A stretch of 34,821 bases of DNA from an uncultured Bacilli bacterium (GTDB lineage Bacteria > Bacillota_I > Bacilli_A > RF39 > UBA660). Below the pieces are notes generated by a model that saw only the letters and a list, made by a program, of their open reading frames with translations, did no database searches and had not been told where the DNA came from. The stretch spans positions 1 to 34,821 of the forward strand of contig CANRDM010000005.1 of the NCBI GenBank assembly GCA_947629365.1, read 5' to 3'. The position numbers and the translations under genes were made by a program. Numbering within the stretch: position 1 is the first letter of the stretch; each line of letters begins with the position of its first letter. Of the stretch, positions 1-9,652 are shown piece by piece.

Positions 1-184
1 CCATCAACTCTCTTTTTAAAAACTATCTAATAATCGTGTTTCTTATCAACGTTTTACAAATTTATTTTAACACTTTTAATATTGCTTTGCAATAAGATTA
101 ATTTTTTCTTTGTAATGCTCTTTTTTTAGTTTCCGCTACTCTTGTTAATCATAGCATCATTTTTTGAATTAATTATTTATTTGT

Positions 185-925
185 TTAGGACCAAATTATT
201 TGTCTTCTAGTTTTTTCAATGCCTTGTGAATTTTTAACTGAATAATATGAATCAGTTTTTACATAAGTTTTAGTATTTCCATCATAAACATATTTAAACA
301 TTAGACTATATCCAGTAGGTACACAACAAATAATGTCTCCTCTAACAAAGCTGCCACCAACATTAATGTAGAAACATTTTTCTGATTCATCAAACGTTGC
401 TTTACCTGCTAAAAGGAAGGCTTCAATTTCTTCGCTAGTATACGATGGATTACCACCTTTCATACTACTATTTTTAATAAGGAATACATCTAAATCTTCT
501 GTTTTAACAGATTTAGTTCCAATCCCAAAATACTTATCAGTAGTAGGTTCATATCTAACATAAATTAAATTAGTAATTCCATCTTTTGTTTCAGTATCAT
601 CTTTCACCCAATAATCACTTACAACTATTTGGTGGCATTCGCCTTTAGCAATTAAACTGGTTATTTCTTCCTTAGTATAAGTTACCTTATCAATAGGTAA
701 TTCTTGTAATTCATAAAAATCAGCATAATAATGATTAGAATCTAAAAATGAATTCCACTTTTCTTCTTCAGTTTGTTCTTCTACAACAACATTTTCAATC
801 GGCAGATTATCATTATCAATCTTAGCTTTGGAAACTCCTAATCTAAAATTTTCCGCTAAAGATATAATAGCAACAGATAAGATAACAGCATTAATTATTC
901 TTTTATTTTTCTCATTATTTAACAT
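185..925 (-). CDS. Uncharacterised membrane-anchored/secreted protein
   Basis: 246-aa ORF with N-terminal hydrophobic segment (INAVILSVAIISLA); no family recognised. Confidence 0.6.
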   Translation of the reverse strand: MLNNEKNKRIINAVILSVAIISLAENFRLGVSKAKIDNDNLPIENVVVEEQTEEEKWNSFLDSNHYYADFYELQELPIDKVTYTKEEITSLIAKGECHQIVVSDYWVKDDTETKDGITNLIYVRYEPTTDKYFGIGTKSVKTEDLDVFLIKNSSMKGGNPSYTSEEIEAFLLAGKATFDESEKCFYINVGGSFVRGDIICCVPTGYSLMFKYVYDGNTKTYVKTDSYYSVKNSQGIEKTRRQIIWS

Positions 926-1018
926 CTAAATTTCCCCCTTTAAAAGAACAACTAGAATTATATAGCAAAAATATTTGGAAGTCAAGTTAAAAATTATGGC
1001 CACTAAATCTATGTAAAA

Positions 1019-1225
1019 TTAGGGTACTAAATCTATGCCGCCTTTACTAAAGGGATTACATTTTAAAATTCTTTTAATAGCTAAAAAACTTCCCTTTATA
1101 GCGCCATATTTTGTAATAGCTTCTTTAGCATAATTAGAACAAGTTGGATAGTATTTACACCTGCTATGTGTAGCTATGGGCATCCTTTGATACACATCAA
1201 TTAATTTTAATAATAATTTCTTCAT
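1019..1225 (-). CDS. yidD: Membrane protein insertion efficiency factor YidD
   Basis: 68 aa; motif CKYYPTCSNYAKEAITKYGAIKGSFLAIKRILKCNPFSKGGID typical of YidD. Confidence 0.93.
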   Translation of the reverse strand: MKKLLLKLIDVYQRMPIATHSRCKYYPTCSNYAKEAITKYGAIKGSFLAIKRILKCNPFSKGGIDLVP

Positions 1226-1358
1226 ATTTAAAGTATAATCGGTTATAATTTTTTTAACAAGTATTTAAAGATAATTTTTCCAAAAAATGGTACTTGCATC
1301 AAATAAAAATTTATTATATACTCGTTATGTAAACAATTGTTTGATTGGCGGTGAAATA

Positions 1359-2609
1359 ATGAATTCTAAAAGAAATATTTTATGTATTGATTTAAAAAGT
1401 TTTTTTGCTTCTTGTGAATGCGTTGAAAGAGGGCTTGATCCGTTTACTTATCCTTTAGTAGTAGCTAATAAAAAACAAGGGGGAGGGGCAATCACTTTAG
1501 CTGTTACTCCGTATTTAAAAGCAAAAGGGGTAAAATCAAGGGGCAGAATTTATGAAATACCTAAAAATATAAAGTATGACATAGTAAATCCTAGAATGGG
1601 ACTATATATAGCTAAGAGTAAAGAAGTCATTAGTATTTACCTAGATTTTGTTAGTGAAGATGATTTATTAGTTTACTCTATTGATGAATGTTTTTTAGAT
1701 GTTACTAATTATTTAAGGATGTATAAAAAGACTGATTACGAACTTGCTTTGGATATTCTTAAAACCATTAATGAAGCAACAGGCTTAACAGCAACGTGTG
1801 GAATTGGCCCTAATATGCTTCTTGCCAAAGTAGCAATGGACATTGAAGCTAAACATACAAAAGATAATATTGCCAAATGGGAATATGAAGAGATTAAAGA
1901 AAAATTATGGTCTATTACTCCTCTTTCAAAAATGTGGGGAATAGGCAGAAGAATGGAACAAAATTTAAATAAAATGGGCATTTATCAAATTGGTGATTTA
2001 GCTAAATATAATCCTCTGGAATTAAAAGATAAATTTGGGGTGATGGGAATAGAATTATGGAATCACGCTAATGGCATTGATACAAGTATTATTAAAGATT
2101 ATAAAAAAATAGCTAAATCAGAATCATATAGTCATTCCCAAGTTTTATTTAAAGATTATAATGAAAACAATATTAAAATAATTATTTCCGAAATGGTAGA
2201 TGTCGTAGTGCAAAGATTAAGAGAAAATAATAAAATGACAAGATATATTGGCCTTGGTATTGGTTATTCTAAAGAAATTAATAATGGTTTTTATCATACG
2301 ATTAAGCTGGAAGCTGCAACTGATTCCGAAAAGGAAATTTTAAAATATTGCTTACTTATTTTTGATAAATTTTATGAATATTTACCTATTAGAAAAGTAA
2401 CTGTTACTTGTGCAAACTTAGAAAATAAAGAAAGTACGCAATTAAGTTTGTTTGAAAATGAAGAAGATAGTGAAGAAAATCATATTGGTAAAACAATTGA
2501 TGAGATAAAAAACAAATATGGAAAAAATAGCTTAATAAAAGCCACTAGTCTTTTAGAAGATTCAACTGCTAGAGAAAGAAATCAAAAAATTGGAGGTCAT
2601 TTTGAATGA
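1359..2609 (+). CDS. Y-family DNA polymerase (UmuC/UvrX-like)
   Basis: ILCIDLKSFFASCECVERG, YSIDECFLDVT and GIGPNMLLAKVAMDIEAK motifs; start set at ATG 1359 (MNSKRN) rather than the ORF-track start. Confidence 0.92.
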   Translation: MNSKRNILCIDLKSFFASCECVERGLDPFTYPLVVANKKQGGGAITLAVTPYLKAKGVKSRGRIYEIPKNIKYDIVNPRMGLYIAKSKEVISIYLDFVSEDDLLVYSIDECFLDVTNYLRMYKKTDYELALDILKTINEATGLTATCGIGPNMLLAKVAMDIEAKHTKDNIAKWEYEEIKEKLWSITPLSKMWGIGRRMEQNLNKMGIYQIGDLAKYNPLELKDKFGVMGIELWNHANGIDTSIIKDYKKIAKSESYSHSQVLFKDYNENNIKIIISEMVDVVVQRLRENNKMTRYIGLGIGYSKEINNGFYHTIKLEAATDSEKEILKYCLLIFDKFYEYLPIRKVTVTCANLENKESTQLSLFENEEDSEENHIGKTIDEIKNKYGKNSLIKATSLLEDSTARERNQKIGGHFE

Positions 2610-2926
2610 TCGATCGGGGTATAATAAAATGGCAACCATTTAATTCCTGTTTTAATGGTAGTGATATTATTAAAGATATTAGTAAGAAAAAAGCCAAAGA
2701 AAGAATTGAGTTTCCCACTCTTTCTGATGATCAATTGATGATTTTAGAAGATAAAATTAAAAATGCTTATTATTTAAAAAATAAAATTAATATTACTTAT
2801 TATTATGACGGTGAGATGAAAAGCTTAAGTGGTAAAATTAATTATTTTGATTACTATAATAAAAAAATATATATCAATAATCAAGAAATATATTTTGGCC
2901 AAATTATTAAAATAGGGGAAGCTTAA
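2606..2926 (+). CDS. YolD-like protein, translationally coupled to the Y-family polymerase
   Basis: MIDRGIIKWQPFNS...; YolD-like proteins commonly follow UvrX/YqjW-type polymerases; overlaps the polymerase stop. Confidence 0.8.
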   Translation: MIDRGIIKWQPFNSCFNGSDIIKDISKKKAKERIEFPTLSDDQLMILEDKIKNAYYLKNKINITYYYDGEMKSLSGKINYFDYYNKKIYINNQEIYFGQIIKIGEA

Positions 2927-3642
2927 ATCTTCCCTTTGTTAATTAAAGAATTAATATCATCTTCTAAGTTATTTTTTAAAATATAAAGCATTTTATTAAG
3001 ATAGGCTAATTCAGTATGATAATTTTTTTCGGTATCAAATAATAATTTATCATTTATTTCATAAGATATATCGATTACTTCATCTTTTAAAGTAGCGTCC
3101 ATCCAAGATATTAAAGGAATTGGTATTTCTCTATTTAAACTATCATATTTTCTTGGTAATTCAATTTGCCTTTTATTCATTAAAGAAATAATTTTATAGA
3201 AAGCATCTTCACATTTTATTCCAAAATGGAGATTAACATCAATTAAATTTTGCCCAGACACAGAAGAATTAAGGAGGTTTTGGGTAATCGTTTTTAAGGC
3301 ATTATTATCTACCAATTCTACTCCAGCATATATAGCAGTATGCATTACGACAATTCCATTATCTGCTAGCATTTCATAAATTTTTAAAGCAATATCACTA
3401 AACTTATTAATATCAATAAGCTCCATATTATATTGAAGATTAACTTTAGAAAATGTTAAATTATTATTGTTTTGCCGGTTAAATGCAGTTAATTTAGGTT
3501 TAAATAAATTATTATCATCTTGGTCATATACTTTAATTTCTGTAAATTCATTAACTAAATTATTATTAATAATATCGATAAATTTTTGATGATCATCATA
3601 AATGTTAAACCAAAAAGTTATACTTAAAAAATTAGGCTTCAT
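2923..3642 (-). CDS. Hypothetical protein
   Basis: 239-aa ORF overlapping the 3' end of the upstream minus-strand ORF. Confidence 0.6.
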   Translation of the reverse strand: MKPNFLSITFWFNIYDDHQKFIDIINNNLVNEFTEIKVYDQDDNNLFKPKLTAFNRQNNNNLTFSKVNLQYNMELIDINKFSDIALKIYEMLADNGIVVMHTAIYAGVELVDNNALKTITQNLLNSSVSGQNLIDVNLHFGIKCEDAFYKIISLMNKRQIELPRKYDSLNREIPIPLISWMDATLKDEVIDISYEINDKLLFDTEKNYHTELAYLNKMLYILKNNLEDDINSLINKGKI

Positions 3643-4231
3643 TAATTACCTCAAAAGTACTTAGCATAAAATTAATTCTTGATTTTATTTCATCATTATA
3701 GTGACTACTATCAGGGGTTTTAACCGTAATTTTATAAGTTAAGCCTTGTTCTTTAACATAGTATAATTTAGTATAATCATCAACGGTAATAACACAACTG
3801 TTATGTACTTCATCACCAGCCGTAATACAGTTACTTGGAATAGTACTCTTCTCTACGATAACTAATATTTTTTCAGCTTTATTATATTTAAACATATCTT
3901 GTTTTTTGTATTTAACGACTTTAAAAGTATCAATGTCATAACGCATATTATAGCTTAAATCACTAACATATTTTTGAGTCAAAATTGTTTCATCCTTGCC
4001 ACTCACATTAATTGTATCTACCCGTTTATCAGTTGAAATGTTAATTTTTAAATAACTTTTTTGAACAAAAAAATAATTCATTAAATATACGCAAATTACA
4101 CAGGAAATAACAACTCCTAAAAATATTAAAACTTTCATTTCAAATGTCTTTTCCTCTTCTTTAGGCTTTTTAGTCGTGGGTTCAACTTTTCCCAAAGATT
4201 TTTTATTTTTAACATTCTTATTATTAGCCAT
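3632..4231 (-). CDS. Hypothetical single-pass membrane protein
   Basis: 199 aa; Lys-rich N-terminus followed by TM VLIFLGVVISCVICVYLMNYFF. Confidence 0.6.
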   Translation of the reverse strand: MANNKNVKNKKSLGKVEPTTKKPKEEEKTFEMKVLIFLGVVISCVICVYLMNYFFVQKSYLKINISTDKRVDTINVSGKDETILTQKYVSDLSYNMRYDIDTFKVVKYKKQDMFKYNKAEKILVIVEKSTIPSNCITAGDEVHNSCVITVDDYTKLYYVKEQGLTYKITVKTPDSSHYNDEIKSRINFMLSTFEVINEA

Positions 4232-4366
4232 ATAATCACTACCTTTATTTTAATAATACTACGCAAATTTAAAATCAGCAATATTAATTTATTTTCACTA
4301 TGTCAATAAATATAAATACATAATTATTATTGGCTATTATGACTTTTATATGTATTATTATGGCAA

Positions 4367-4392
4367 AATAAAAACCCGTAAAACGGGCTTAA
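4367..4392 (-). terminator. Rho-independent terminator after tRNA-Ala
   Basis: On minus: AAGCCCGTTTTACGGGTTTTTATTTT. Confidence 0.75.
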
Positions 4393-4400
4393 TTGTCAAT

Positions 4401-4477
4401 TGGTGGAGGATGTGGGATTCGAACCCGCGACCCTCTGCGTGCAGGGCAGATGCTCTAGCCAGCTGAGCTAATCCCCC
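4401..4477 (-). tRNA. tRNA-Ala (anticodon TGC)
   Basis: GGGGGATTAGCTCAGCTGGCTAGAGCATCTGCCCTGCACGCAGAGGGTCGCGGGTTCGAATCCCGCATCCTCCACCA; G3:U70 pair; encoded CCA; anticodon loop CCTGCAC. Confidence 0.95.
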
Positions 4478-4527
4478 AAAGGACAAGATTATCTTAACAC
4501 ATAACCTTGAGATAATCAAGCAAATTT

Positions 4528-4737
4528 TTATTGTTTTTCTTTTTTTACAACTTTTATTAATCCATTTTCAAGTTCTTCAAGGGCTCTTCCTAAATCCTTT
4601 TTACTAACATAATTACTAATGCGCATTTGATAATGAGAAGTCTCTTGCATTTGTTTACTTCTTTTAGAAGCAACGTGAACTAACATATATTTTGAATCAA
4701 CAATATTAAGTAATTTATCAATTGATGGATATAACAT
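4528..4737 (-). CDS. rpoZ: RNA polymerase omega subunit
   Basis: MLYPSIDKLLNIVDSKYMLVHVASKRSKQM...KDLGRALEELENGLI. Confidence 0.92.
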   Translation of the reverse strand: MLYPSIDKLLNIVDSKYMLVHVASKRSKQMQETSHYQMRISNYVSKKDLGRALEELENGLIKVVKKEKQ

Positions 4738-4826
4738 AAATACATCCTCTCCTTACATTAATATCTTACTAAATATTTTATCTTTAATACAAGCATTATT
4801 GTAAATTTGACATTAATTTTACTAAG

Positions 4827-5219
4827 CTAAACTGATTTTTCAATTTCTATTTCAAAACCGTTATCTTGTAATTTTATGCGAACCTTTCTAGAATTAAAAG
4901 TGGCATCTTCACTAGGGTCTTTAATATTACCTTCTTCATCAGGAATTAAGTAGGCATTATCAATAAGTTCTTGAACGGTAACATATTTAATTGGCTCTTC
5001 TTCCGTAAATTCTTCTTGATGATCTTGAGCGTATTTTTTTGCTCCTTCTTCAATAATATTCATTACTTGTGTATGATAAAAAGAAGCATCATAATCATTA
5101 ACAAAAGCATATGATATTTTGTTGACAATAATAAAATAACCAATTGTAAATACTAGTAAGATTATGGCTAATGTCATTATTTTTTTATCTTTTAAATATT
5201 TCAATCTTTTCACCTTCAA
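4827..5219 (-). CDS. Hypothetical membrane-anchored protein
   Basis: 130 aa with N-terminal TM segment. Confidence 0.55.
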   Translation of the reverse strand: MKVKRLKYLKDKKIMTLAIILLVFTIGYFIIVNKISYAFVNDYDASFYHTQVMNIIEEGAKKYAQDHQEEFTEEEPIKYVTVQELIDNAYLIPDEEGNIKDPSEDATFNSRKVRIKLQDNGFEIEIEKSV

Positions 5220-5296
5220 TATCCATAAATATTATAACTTATAATTTAGTTTATGCCAAGGGCAAAAAGAAAAAAGCTCTTTTTTAAAGAAGCTTT

Positions 5297-5617
5297 TTAG
5301 AAACAACATTTACGATCGTAAACATTTGATACGACGTTTTCTTCACACGTTGTAAAGCAAGGTTGATATGTATGTCTATAAATGTGATGATTTATAACTC
5401 GCGTATTGCAAGGCATAATATGTGGTACTTCATAGCACATATATCTGTGGCATACTCTTTCTTGAGGGCATTCTTGAATTGGTTGACACATTACAGTTTG
5501 GCTTGGCATTGCATAATTCATATCACAACAACCACCCATTCCCATATTCATATCCATTCCCATAGTTGCACCATCATAGTTAGAATCTTGATTATACTCA
5601 AATTTCTTTTGTTCCAT
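5297..5617 (-). CDS. CotD-like Cys/His/Met-rich spore coat protein
   Basis: HIMPCNTRVINHHIYRHTYQPCFTTCEENVVSN resembles the CotD family; followed on minus by a hairpin and T-run. Confidence 0.65.
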   Translation of the reverse strand: MEQKKFEYNQDSNYDGATMGMDMNMGMGGCCDMNYAMPSQTVMCQPIQECPQERVCHRYMCYEVPHIMPCNTRVINHHIYRHTYQPCFTTCEENVVSNVYDRKCCF

Positions 5618-5675
5618 AATTTTATTTCCTTTCTAGTGTATCATATGAAATAAAATTATTTTGGTATGGGTTATT

Positions 5676-7100
5676 TTAATTAAGTGGGGCAAATTGTTTC
5701 CTTGGGGTTGTCTCATCTATTTTTTTAAATACATATCCTTTATTTTTTAAATTTTCAATTATTGTTGGTAATGCGGTAAGAGTATTTTTCTTAATATCGT
5801 GCATTAATATTATATAGTTGCCATTACCTTTAACATATTTTTTAATGGTATTTATTATATCATCAACAGAGTTGTTTTTACACGTATCACAACAATCAAC
5901 ACTCCAGTCAAAATAAGTATAACCTTTTTCAGTCATCAAACTAGCTAAAGTCGTCATTATGCCTTCTGAGTGCTTTCTACTAACGGTATTACTAGTGCCT
6001 CCGGGAAATCTAAAATATTTAGGATGAGTCCCCGTTTTATCAAATACGATTTGCTCAATTTTATTAAAATCAGCTAAGTAAGTATCAACGCTATCATAAA
6101 TATCCCATTTATGACTATATGTATGAATACCAACTGTATGACCTTCATTGTATTCTCTGGTAATTAAATCATAATATTTAGAAAATTGACCAGTTACAAA
6201 GAAAGTTGCTTTAATGTTATTTTTAGCTAAAATATCAAGGATTTTGGCAGTATATTGACCTGGGCCATCATCAAATGTTAAATAAATTGTACCATCAGTT
6301 ACATATGCAAGAGGATCATCATCTTTATCGACAACAACAACTTTTCTTTCTTTAGTAACAACATTACCATATTCATCTTTAACTTCATATTTAATTTTAT
6401 ACTCACCTAATTTAGAGGTATCTACTTTACCAGAAATTTTAATGTTTTCACTTATATCACCATCGCAAGAATCACTAGCTGTAGCTCCCTCTTCTTCATA
6501 AGCACTTCCCTCTTTTATATACATTACTTCTTGGCCATTAATACTAATAACTGGTTTTTCATTATCAACGTAATCGATGGCACTTTTAATTGTTGATTCA
6601 TTTTTTGAACTATCAGATACATTCAAAAATATTTCATCTTTCTCAATTTTAAATTTTATTTTATCAGTAATATTGCCATCATAATTATCATTAGCGGTGG
6701 CATTAATATCAATAACTTTATTATTTTTACAAGCCTTAACGTTGCCATTAAGAGTAATTTGCGGTTTAACATCATCAATAACATTAATTATTTGTATCTT
6801 AGTATTTTTTAAACCATTAGCTTTAGCTGTATAAACAATTGGGTATTTTCCTACTTTAGTTACGTCAACCTCACCGGAAACAGTAACTTTAATTTCATCT
6901 TTACCAAAAATATTTTTAACATAAGCTTTAGCTCCTAAAGGAGAATAATTTTCACCAACTCGGACTGTCACAAATACTTTATCATTTAATTCAATGCTAA
7001 TTTTAGGCAGAAAGATGCTAATAATAAGTAAAACATTAATAAATATTAAAATGGAACCAATTATAATAATCTTCTTTTTATTTTTAATACTACTTCTCAT
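5676..7100 (-). CDS. Polysaccharide deacetylase with N-terminal Ig-like (DUF5011-type) repeats
   Basis: TIYLTFDDGPGQYTAKIL, TVGIHTYSHKW, FRFPGG, ILMHDI catalytic motifs; repeats of the form GDISENIKISGKVDTSKLGEYKIKYEVKDEYGN. Confidence 0.9.
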   Translation of the reverse strand: MRSSIKNKKKIIIIGSILIFINVLLIISIFLPKISIELNDKVFVTVRVGENYSPLGAKAYVKNIFGKDEIKVTVSGEVDVTKVGKYPIVYTAKANGLKNTKIQIINVIDDVKPQITLNGNVKACKNNKVIDINATANDNYDGNITDKIKFKIEKDEIFLNVSDSSKNESTIKSAIDYVDNEKPVISINGQEVMYIKEGSAYEEEGATASDSCDGDISENIKISGKVDTSKLGEYKIKYEVKDEYGNVVTKERKVVVVDKDDDPLAYVTDGTIYLTFDDGPGQYTAKILDILAKNNIKATFFVTGQFSKYYDLITREYNEGHTVGIHTYSHKWDIYDSVDTYLADFNKIEQIVFDKTGTHPKYFRFPGGTSNTVSRKHSEGIMTTLASLMTEKGYTYFDWSVDCCDTCKNNSVDDIINTIKKYVKGNGNYIILMHDIKKNTLTALPTIIENLKNKGYVFKKIDETTPRKQFAPLN

Positions 7101-7216
7101 ATAACCATCCGAATTTCACCTTTATTATAGCACGGTTAATAAATGTTTTAAATAAAATTTCGCATTTTGCTAAAATTTTACAATACATTTTTAAATGATT
7201 ATATTAAATAAGAAAA

Positions 7217-7236
7217 ATAAAAAAGCCTTGCGGCTC
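7217..7236 (-). terminator. Rho-independent terminator downstream of pgsA
   Basis: On minus: GAGCCGCAAGGCTTTTTT. Confidence 0.7.
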
Positions 7237-7238
7237 AA

Positions 7239-7832
7239 TTATTGCTTTAAATAGACTTTTATTTTGAAAAAATATTCACAACCACTTATTATTGAAAGGA
7301 TTGTGGCAATTAAAACTAAAATAGTAGCAATAGGAACATTTAAATAAACAAAAGGAAAATTTCCAAATAAAACAAGAGTTAGACCCACCATCATAAATAT
7401 GGTTTTAAGTTTTCCAAGCTTACTAGCAGCGACTACTTTACCATTTGATCCGGAAATCATTTTTAAAGAATCAACAATTATATCACGTGTAATGATTACA
7501 ACCGGAATTAAAACAGGAATTAGTCTATCATATGCTAAAATTATAAGTAAGCCATTAACTAAAATTTTATCTGCAATTGCATCTGCGACTTTACCAAAAT
7601 CGGTCACCATATTGCGACTTCTTGCAATATAGCCATCAATAAAATCACTAACTGAACCAATTAAGAATAAAACACCTGCAATAATATATTTTAAATTTAT
7701 TATACTTCCATTAACTAAAAACTCCGGAAATTTAACGCCTAAATCATACCACGGTATTAATAATAATACGATCATTATAACGGCAATAATAATTCTAAAA
7801 ATTGTAATTTTATTAGGTAAATTCATTTTCAT
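7239..7832 (-). CDS. pgsA: CDP-diacylglycerol-glycerol-3-phosphate 3-phosphatidyltransferase
   Basis: NLPNKITIFRI start; SDFIDGYIARSRNMVTDFGKVADAIADK CDP-alcohol phosphotransferase motif. Confidence 0.93.
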   Translation of the reverse strand: MKMNLPNKITIFRIIIAVIMIVLLLIPWYDLGVKFPEFLVNGSIINLKYIIAGVLFLIGSVSDFIDGYIARSRNMVTDFGKVADAIADKILVNGLLIILAYDRLIPVLIPVVIITRDIIVDSLKMISGSNGKVVAASKLGKLKTIFMMVGLTLVLFGNFPFVYLNVPIATILVLIATILSIISGCEYFFKIKVYLKQ

Positions 7833-7841
7833 ACTACTTCA

Positions 7842-8321
7842 CTACTTCCTATAATTAAAAACATACGCATTATTTTTATCAACTGTTATTTGATTAACAG
7901 ACCAAAATATTGCTAAAATTACTAATATAAATAACAAAATATAAAATAAAATATAAATTCCTTTTTTGCTTTTAACTTTTGGCATTGTATAAGGAGAAGA
8001 TATTCTTTCCTCATCAATTTCTTTAGTATTTAATTCAATTGTTTTTTCTAATTCTTTTATTGGTATTTTCGATGTGTACTCAAATAAATATTCATTGAAT
8101 TCATCAATTATTTTATCGGGATCTAAACCTAAATATTTTGCATAATTGGAAATATAAGTTTTTAAAAGAAACACGTCTTTAAAGGATCCAATTTTTCCTT
8201 CTTCAATATTTTGTAAAATTAATTCGTTTATGTCTAAATCTTTGCTTACTTCCGAAAGTTCTATACCCGATTCTTTCCTCGTTTCTTTTAAAAGATTAGC
8301 AATTTCTTCCAAAATTTTCAC
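7842..8321 (-). CDS. RodZ-like helix-turn-helix membrane protein
   Basis: N-terminal HTH (LLKETRKESGIELSEVSKDLDINELILQNIEEG...YLKTYISNYAKYLGLD-type) and a C-terminal TM; adjacent to pgsA. Confidence 0.8.
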   Translation of the reverse strand: MKILEEIANLLKETRKESGIELSEVSKDLDINELILQNIEEGKIGSFKDVFLLKTYISNYAKYLGLDPDKIIDEFNEYLFEYTSKIPIKELEKTIELNTKEIDEERISSPYTMPKVKSKKGIYILFYILLFILVILAIFWSVNQITVDKNNAYVFNYRK

Positions 8322-8334
8322 TCCTTAAATAAAA

Positions 8335-8690
8335 AAATTAATATTAATAAGCCATTTTCTGTACTTCAATTAAGAAGCGACAAATATTTATCTATGCTTA
8401 TAGCATCTACAAAAAAATTCTTATTTCTTTTTTTGTAGCTCCCCTACCATAATTTGGGTTTCTCACTTGTGGGGTTTACCGCGTTTCATTTGTTTGTTAC
8501 CAAACAACTACGTTTCTGTGGCACTTTACATTTACTTAAATCTCAAAAAGATTTGTTCAACGCCGTTAGTTATTAACTACCTTAGGTTATTTATTCCCTA
8601 AGCACAAACACTACAATCATCACAGATTGTGTGAGTATGGACTTTCCTCTACATTACTTACTAATGCAGCATTTGTCTAAATATTAATTT
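8335..8690 (-). ncRNA. rnpB: RNase P RNA, class B
   Basis: Minus strand contains GTAGAGGAAAGTCCATACTC, AAGTGCCACAGAAACG, AAACGCGGTAAACCCC, GAGAAACCCAAATTATGGTAGGGGAGC, ACAGAAAATGGCTTA; complementary ends AATTAATATT/AATATTAATT; next to gpsB as in Bacillus. Ends approximate. Confidence 0.95.
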
Positions 8691-9016
8691 TCTTTTCCAA
8701 ACACTACTTTTTCTAGTTGACTTATTCTTTTTAATAAATCAACATTAGTAATAGTGCTATTTTTATTTTCGTTTGTTTTGCTTATTTCTAGTTGTTCTTT
8801 TAAAACCATAATTTCGTGTTTAAGCTTGTTATTGTCATCAGTTAAATCCTTAACATCTTTTTCTAATTTCTTTATTATAGAATTAAATTCTGTATAATCA
8901 CGAATAACCATATCAAGAAATTTATCTACTTCTTGAGGGCGATATCCCCTAGCATCAATTTTAAATTCTTTTTCTAAAATATCATTAGGAGTTAAATAAA
9001 TTCGTTCGTTATACAT
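8684..9016 (-). CDS. gpsB: Cell division protein GpsB/DivIVA family
   Basis: YLTPNDILEKEFKIDARGYRPQEVDKFLDMVIRDYTEF; start set at MYNERIYL. Confidence 0.88.
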   Translation of the reverse strand: MYNERIYLTPNDILEKEFKIDARGYRPQEVDKFLDMVIRDYTEFNSIIKKLEKDVKDLTDDNNKLKHEIMVLKEQLEISKTNENKNSTITNVDLLKRISQLEKVVFGKEN

Positions 9017-9040
9017 TGAACCACCTTCTAACAAAGAAAA

Positions 9041-9154
9041 TTATAAACGATTTGTGCTTTTCTTGTCAAGTTCTTTAAGATTTATTGTTTCAATCCATAA
9101 ACCAGAATATTCTACCTTTTTTAAAAGTTCATTTAACATAATATCAACTTTCAT
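9041..9154 (-). CDS. Small hypothetical protein (37 aa)
   Basis: MKVDIMLNELLKKVEYSGLWIETINLKELDKKSTNRL preceded by AGAGGTGA; sits just upstream of gpsB. Confidence 0.4.
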   Translation of the reverse strand: MKVDIMLNELLKKVEYSGLWIETINLKELDKKSTNRL

Positions 9155-9211
9155 AGCTTTAACGTCACCTCTTTTTATAATTTTAACATTTAAATTTGAG
9201 AAATAAATAAA

Positions 9212-9231
9212 TTCGACAAATGTTGTCAAAA
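9212..9231. promoter_or_regulatory. Spo0A-box-like inverted motif
   Basis: TTCGACAAATGTTGTCAAAA; 19/20 match to the motif at 30066. Confidence 0.5.
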
Positions 9232-9298
9232 TATTTATATTTAACTTTTACTCTTGTTACGAAATATTATGCTATTTAGATAAATTTGAGTAATAAAA

Positions 9299-9333
9299 GC
9301 AAAAATAAAAAGTACATCAAAAATTGTGTACTT
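9299..9333 (-). terminator. Terminator after tRNA-Arg/tRNA-Pro pair
   Basis: On minus: AAGTACACAATTTTTGATGTACTTTTTATTTTT. Confidence 0.7.
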
Positions 9334-9362
9334 CTATTCTAGCCATAAGGCTTTAATTCAAA

Positions 9363-9439
9363 TGGTCGGGAAGACAGGATTTGAACCTGCAACCCCTACA
9401 TCCCAAATGTAGTGCTCTACCAAGTTGAGCCACTTCCCG
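9363..9439 (-). tRNA. tRNA-Pro (TGG)
   Basis: CGGGAAGTGGCTCAACTTGGTAGAGCACTACATTTGGGATGTAGGGGTTGCAGGTTCAAATCCTGTCTTCCCGACCA. Confidence 0.96.
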
Positions 9440-9446
9440 ATTTATA

Positions 9447-9523
9447 TGGTGCACCCAAAGGGAGTCGAACCCCTAACCTTTAGATCCGTAGTCTAACGCT
9501 CTATCCAATTGAGCTATGGGTGC
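9447..9523 (-). tRNA. tRNA-Arg (ACG)
   Basis: GCACCCATAGCTCAATTGGATAGAGCGTTAGACTACGGATCTAAAGGTTAGGGGTTCGACTCCCTTTGGGTGCACCA. Confidence 0.96.
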
Positions 9524-9652
9524 GATTTTTCCCTTGCTGCATTAACATTATATTACAACAAATTGAAAAAATCAACCAAATAAAGAGAAAGTGATAGAAG
9601 TTTTTGCAATTGCAAGATAATTTTTCAAAAAAATATAGTAATTGTTGGAATA

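Noticed and set aside
5363-5653. Plus ORF 5363..5653
   Set aside because: Antisense to the CotD-like coat gene; His-rich sequence reflects the Met/Asn codons of the sense gene.
9155-9229. N-terminal extension MTTFVEFIYFSNLNVKIIKRGDVKA of ORF 9041..9229
   Set aside because: Starts from TTG within the Spo0A-box-like motif; the ATG at 9154 behind AGAGGTGA is more plausible.
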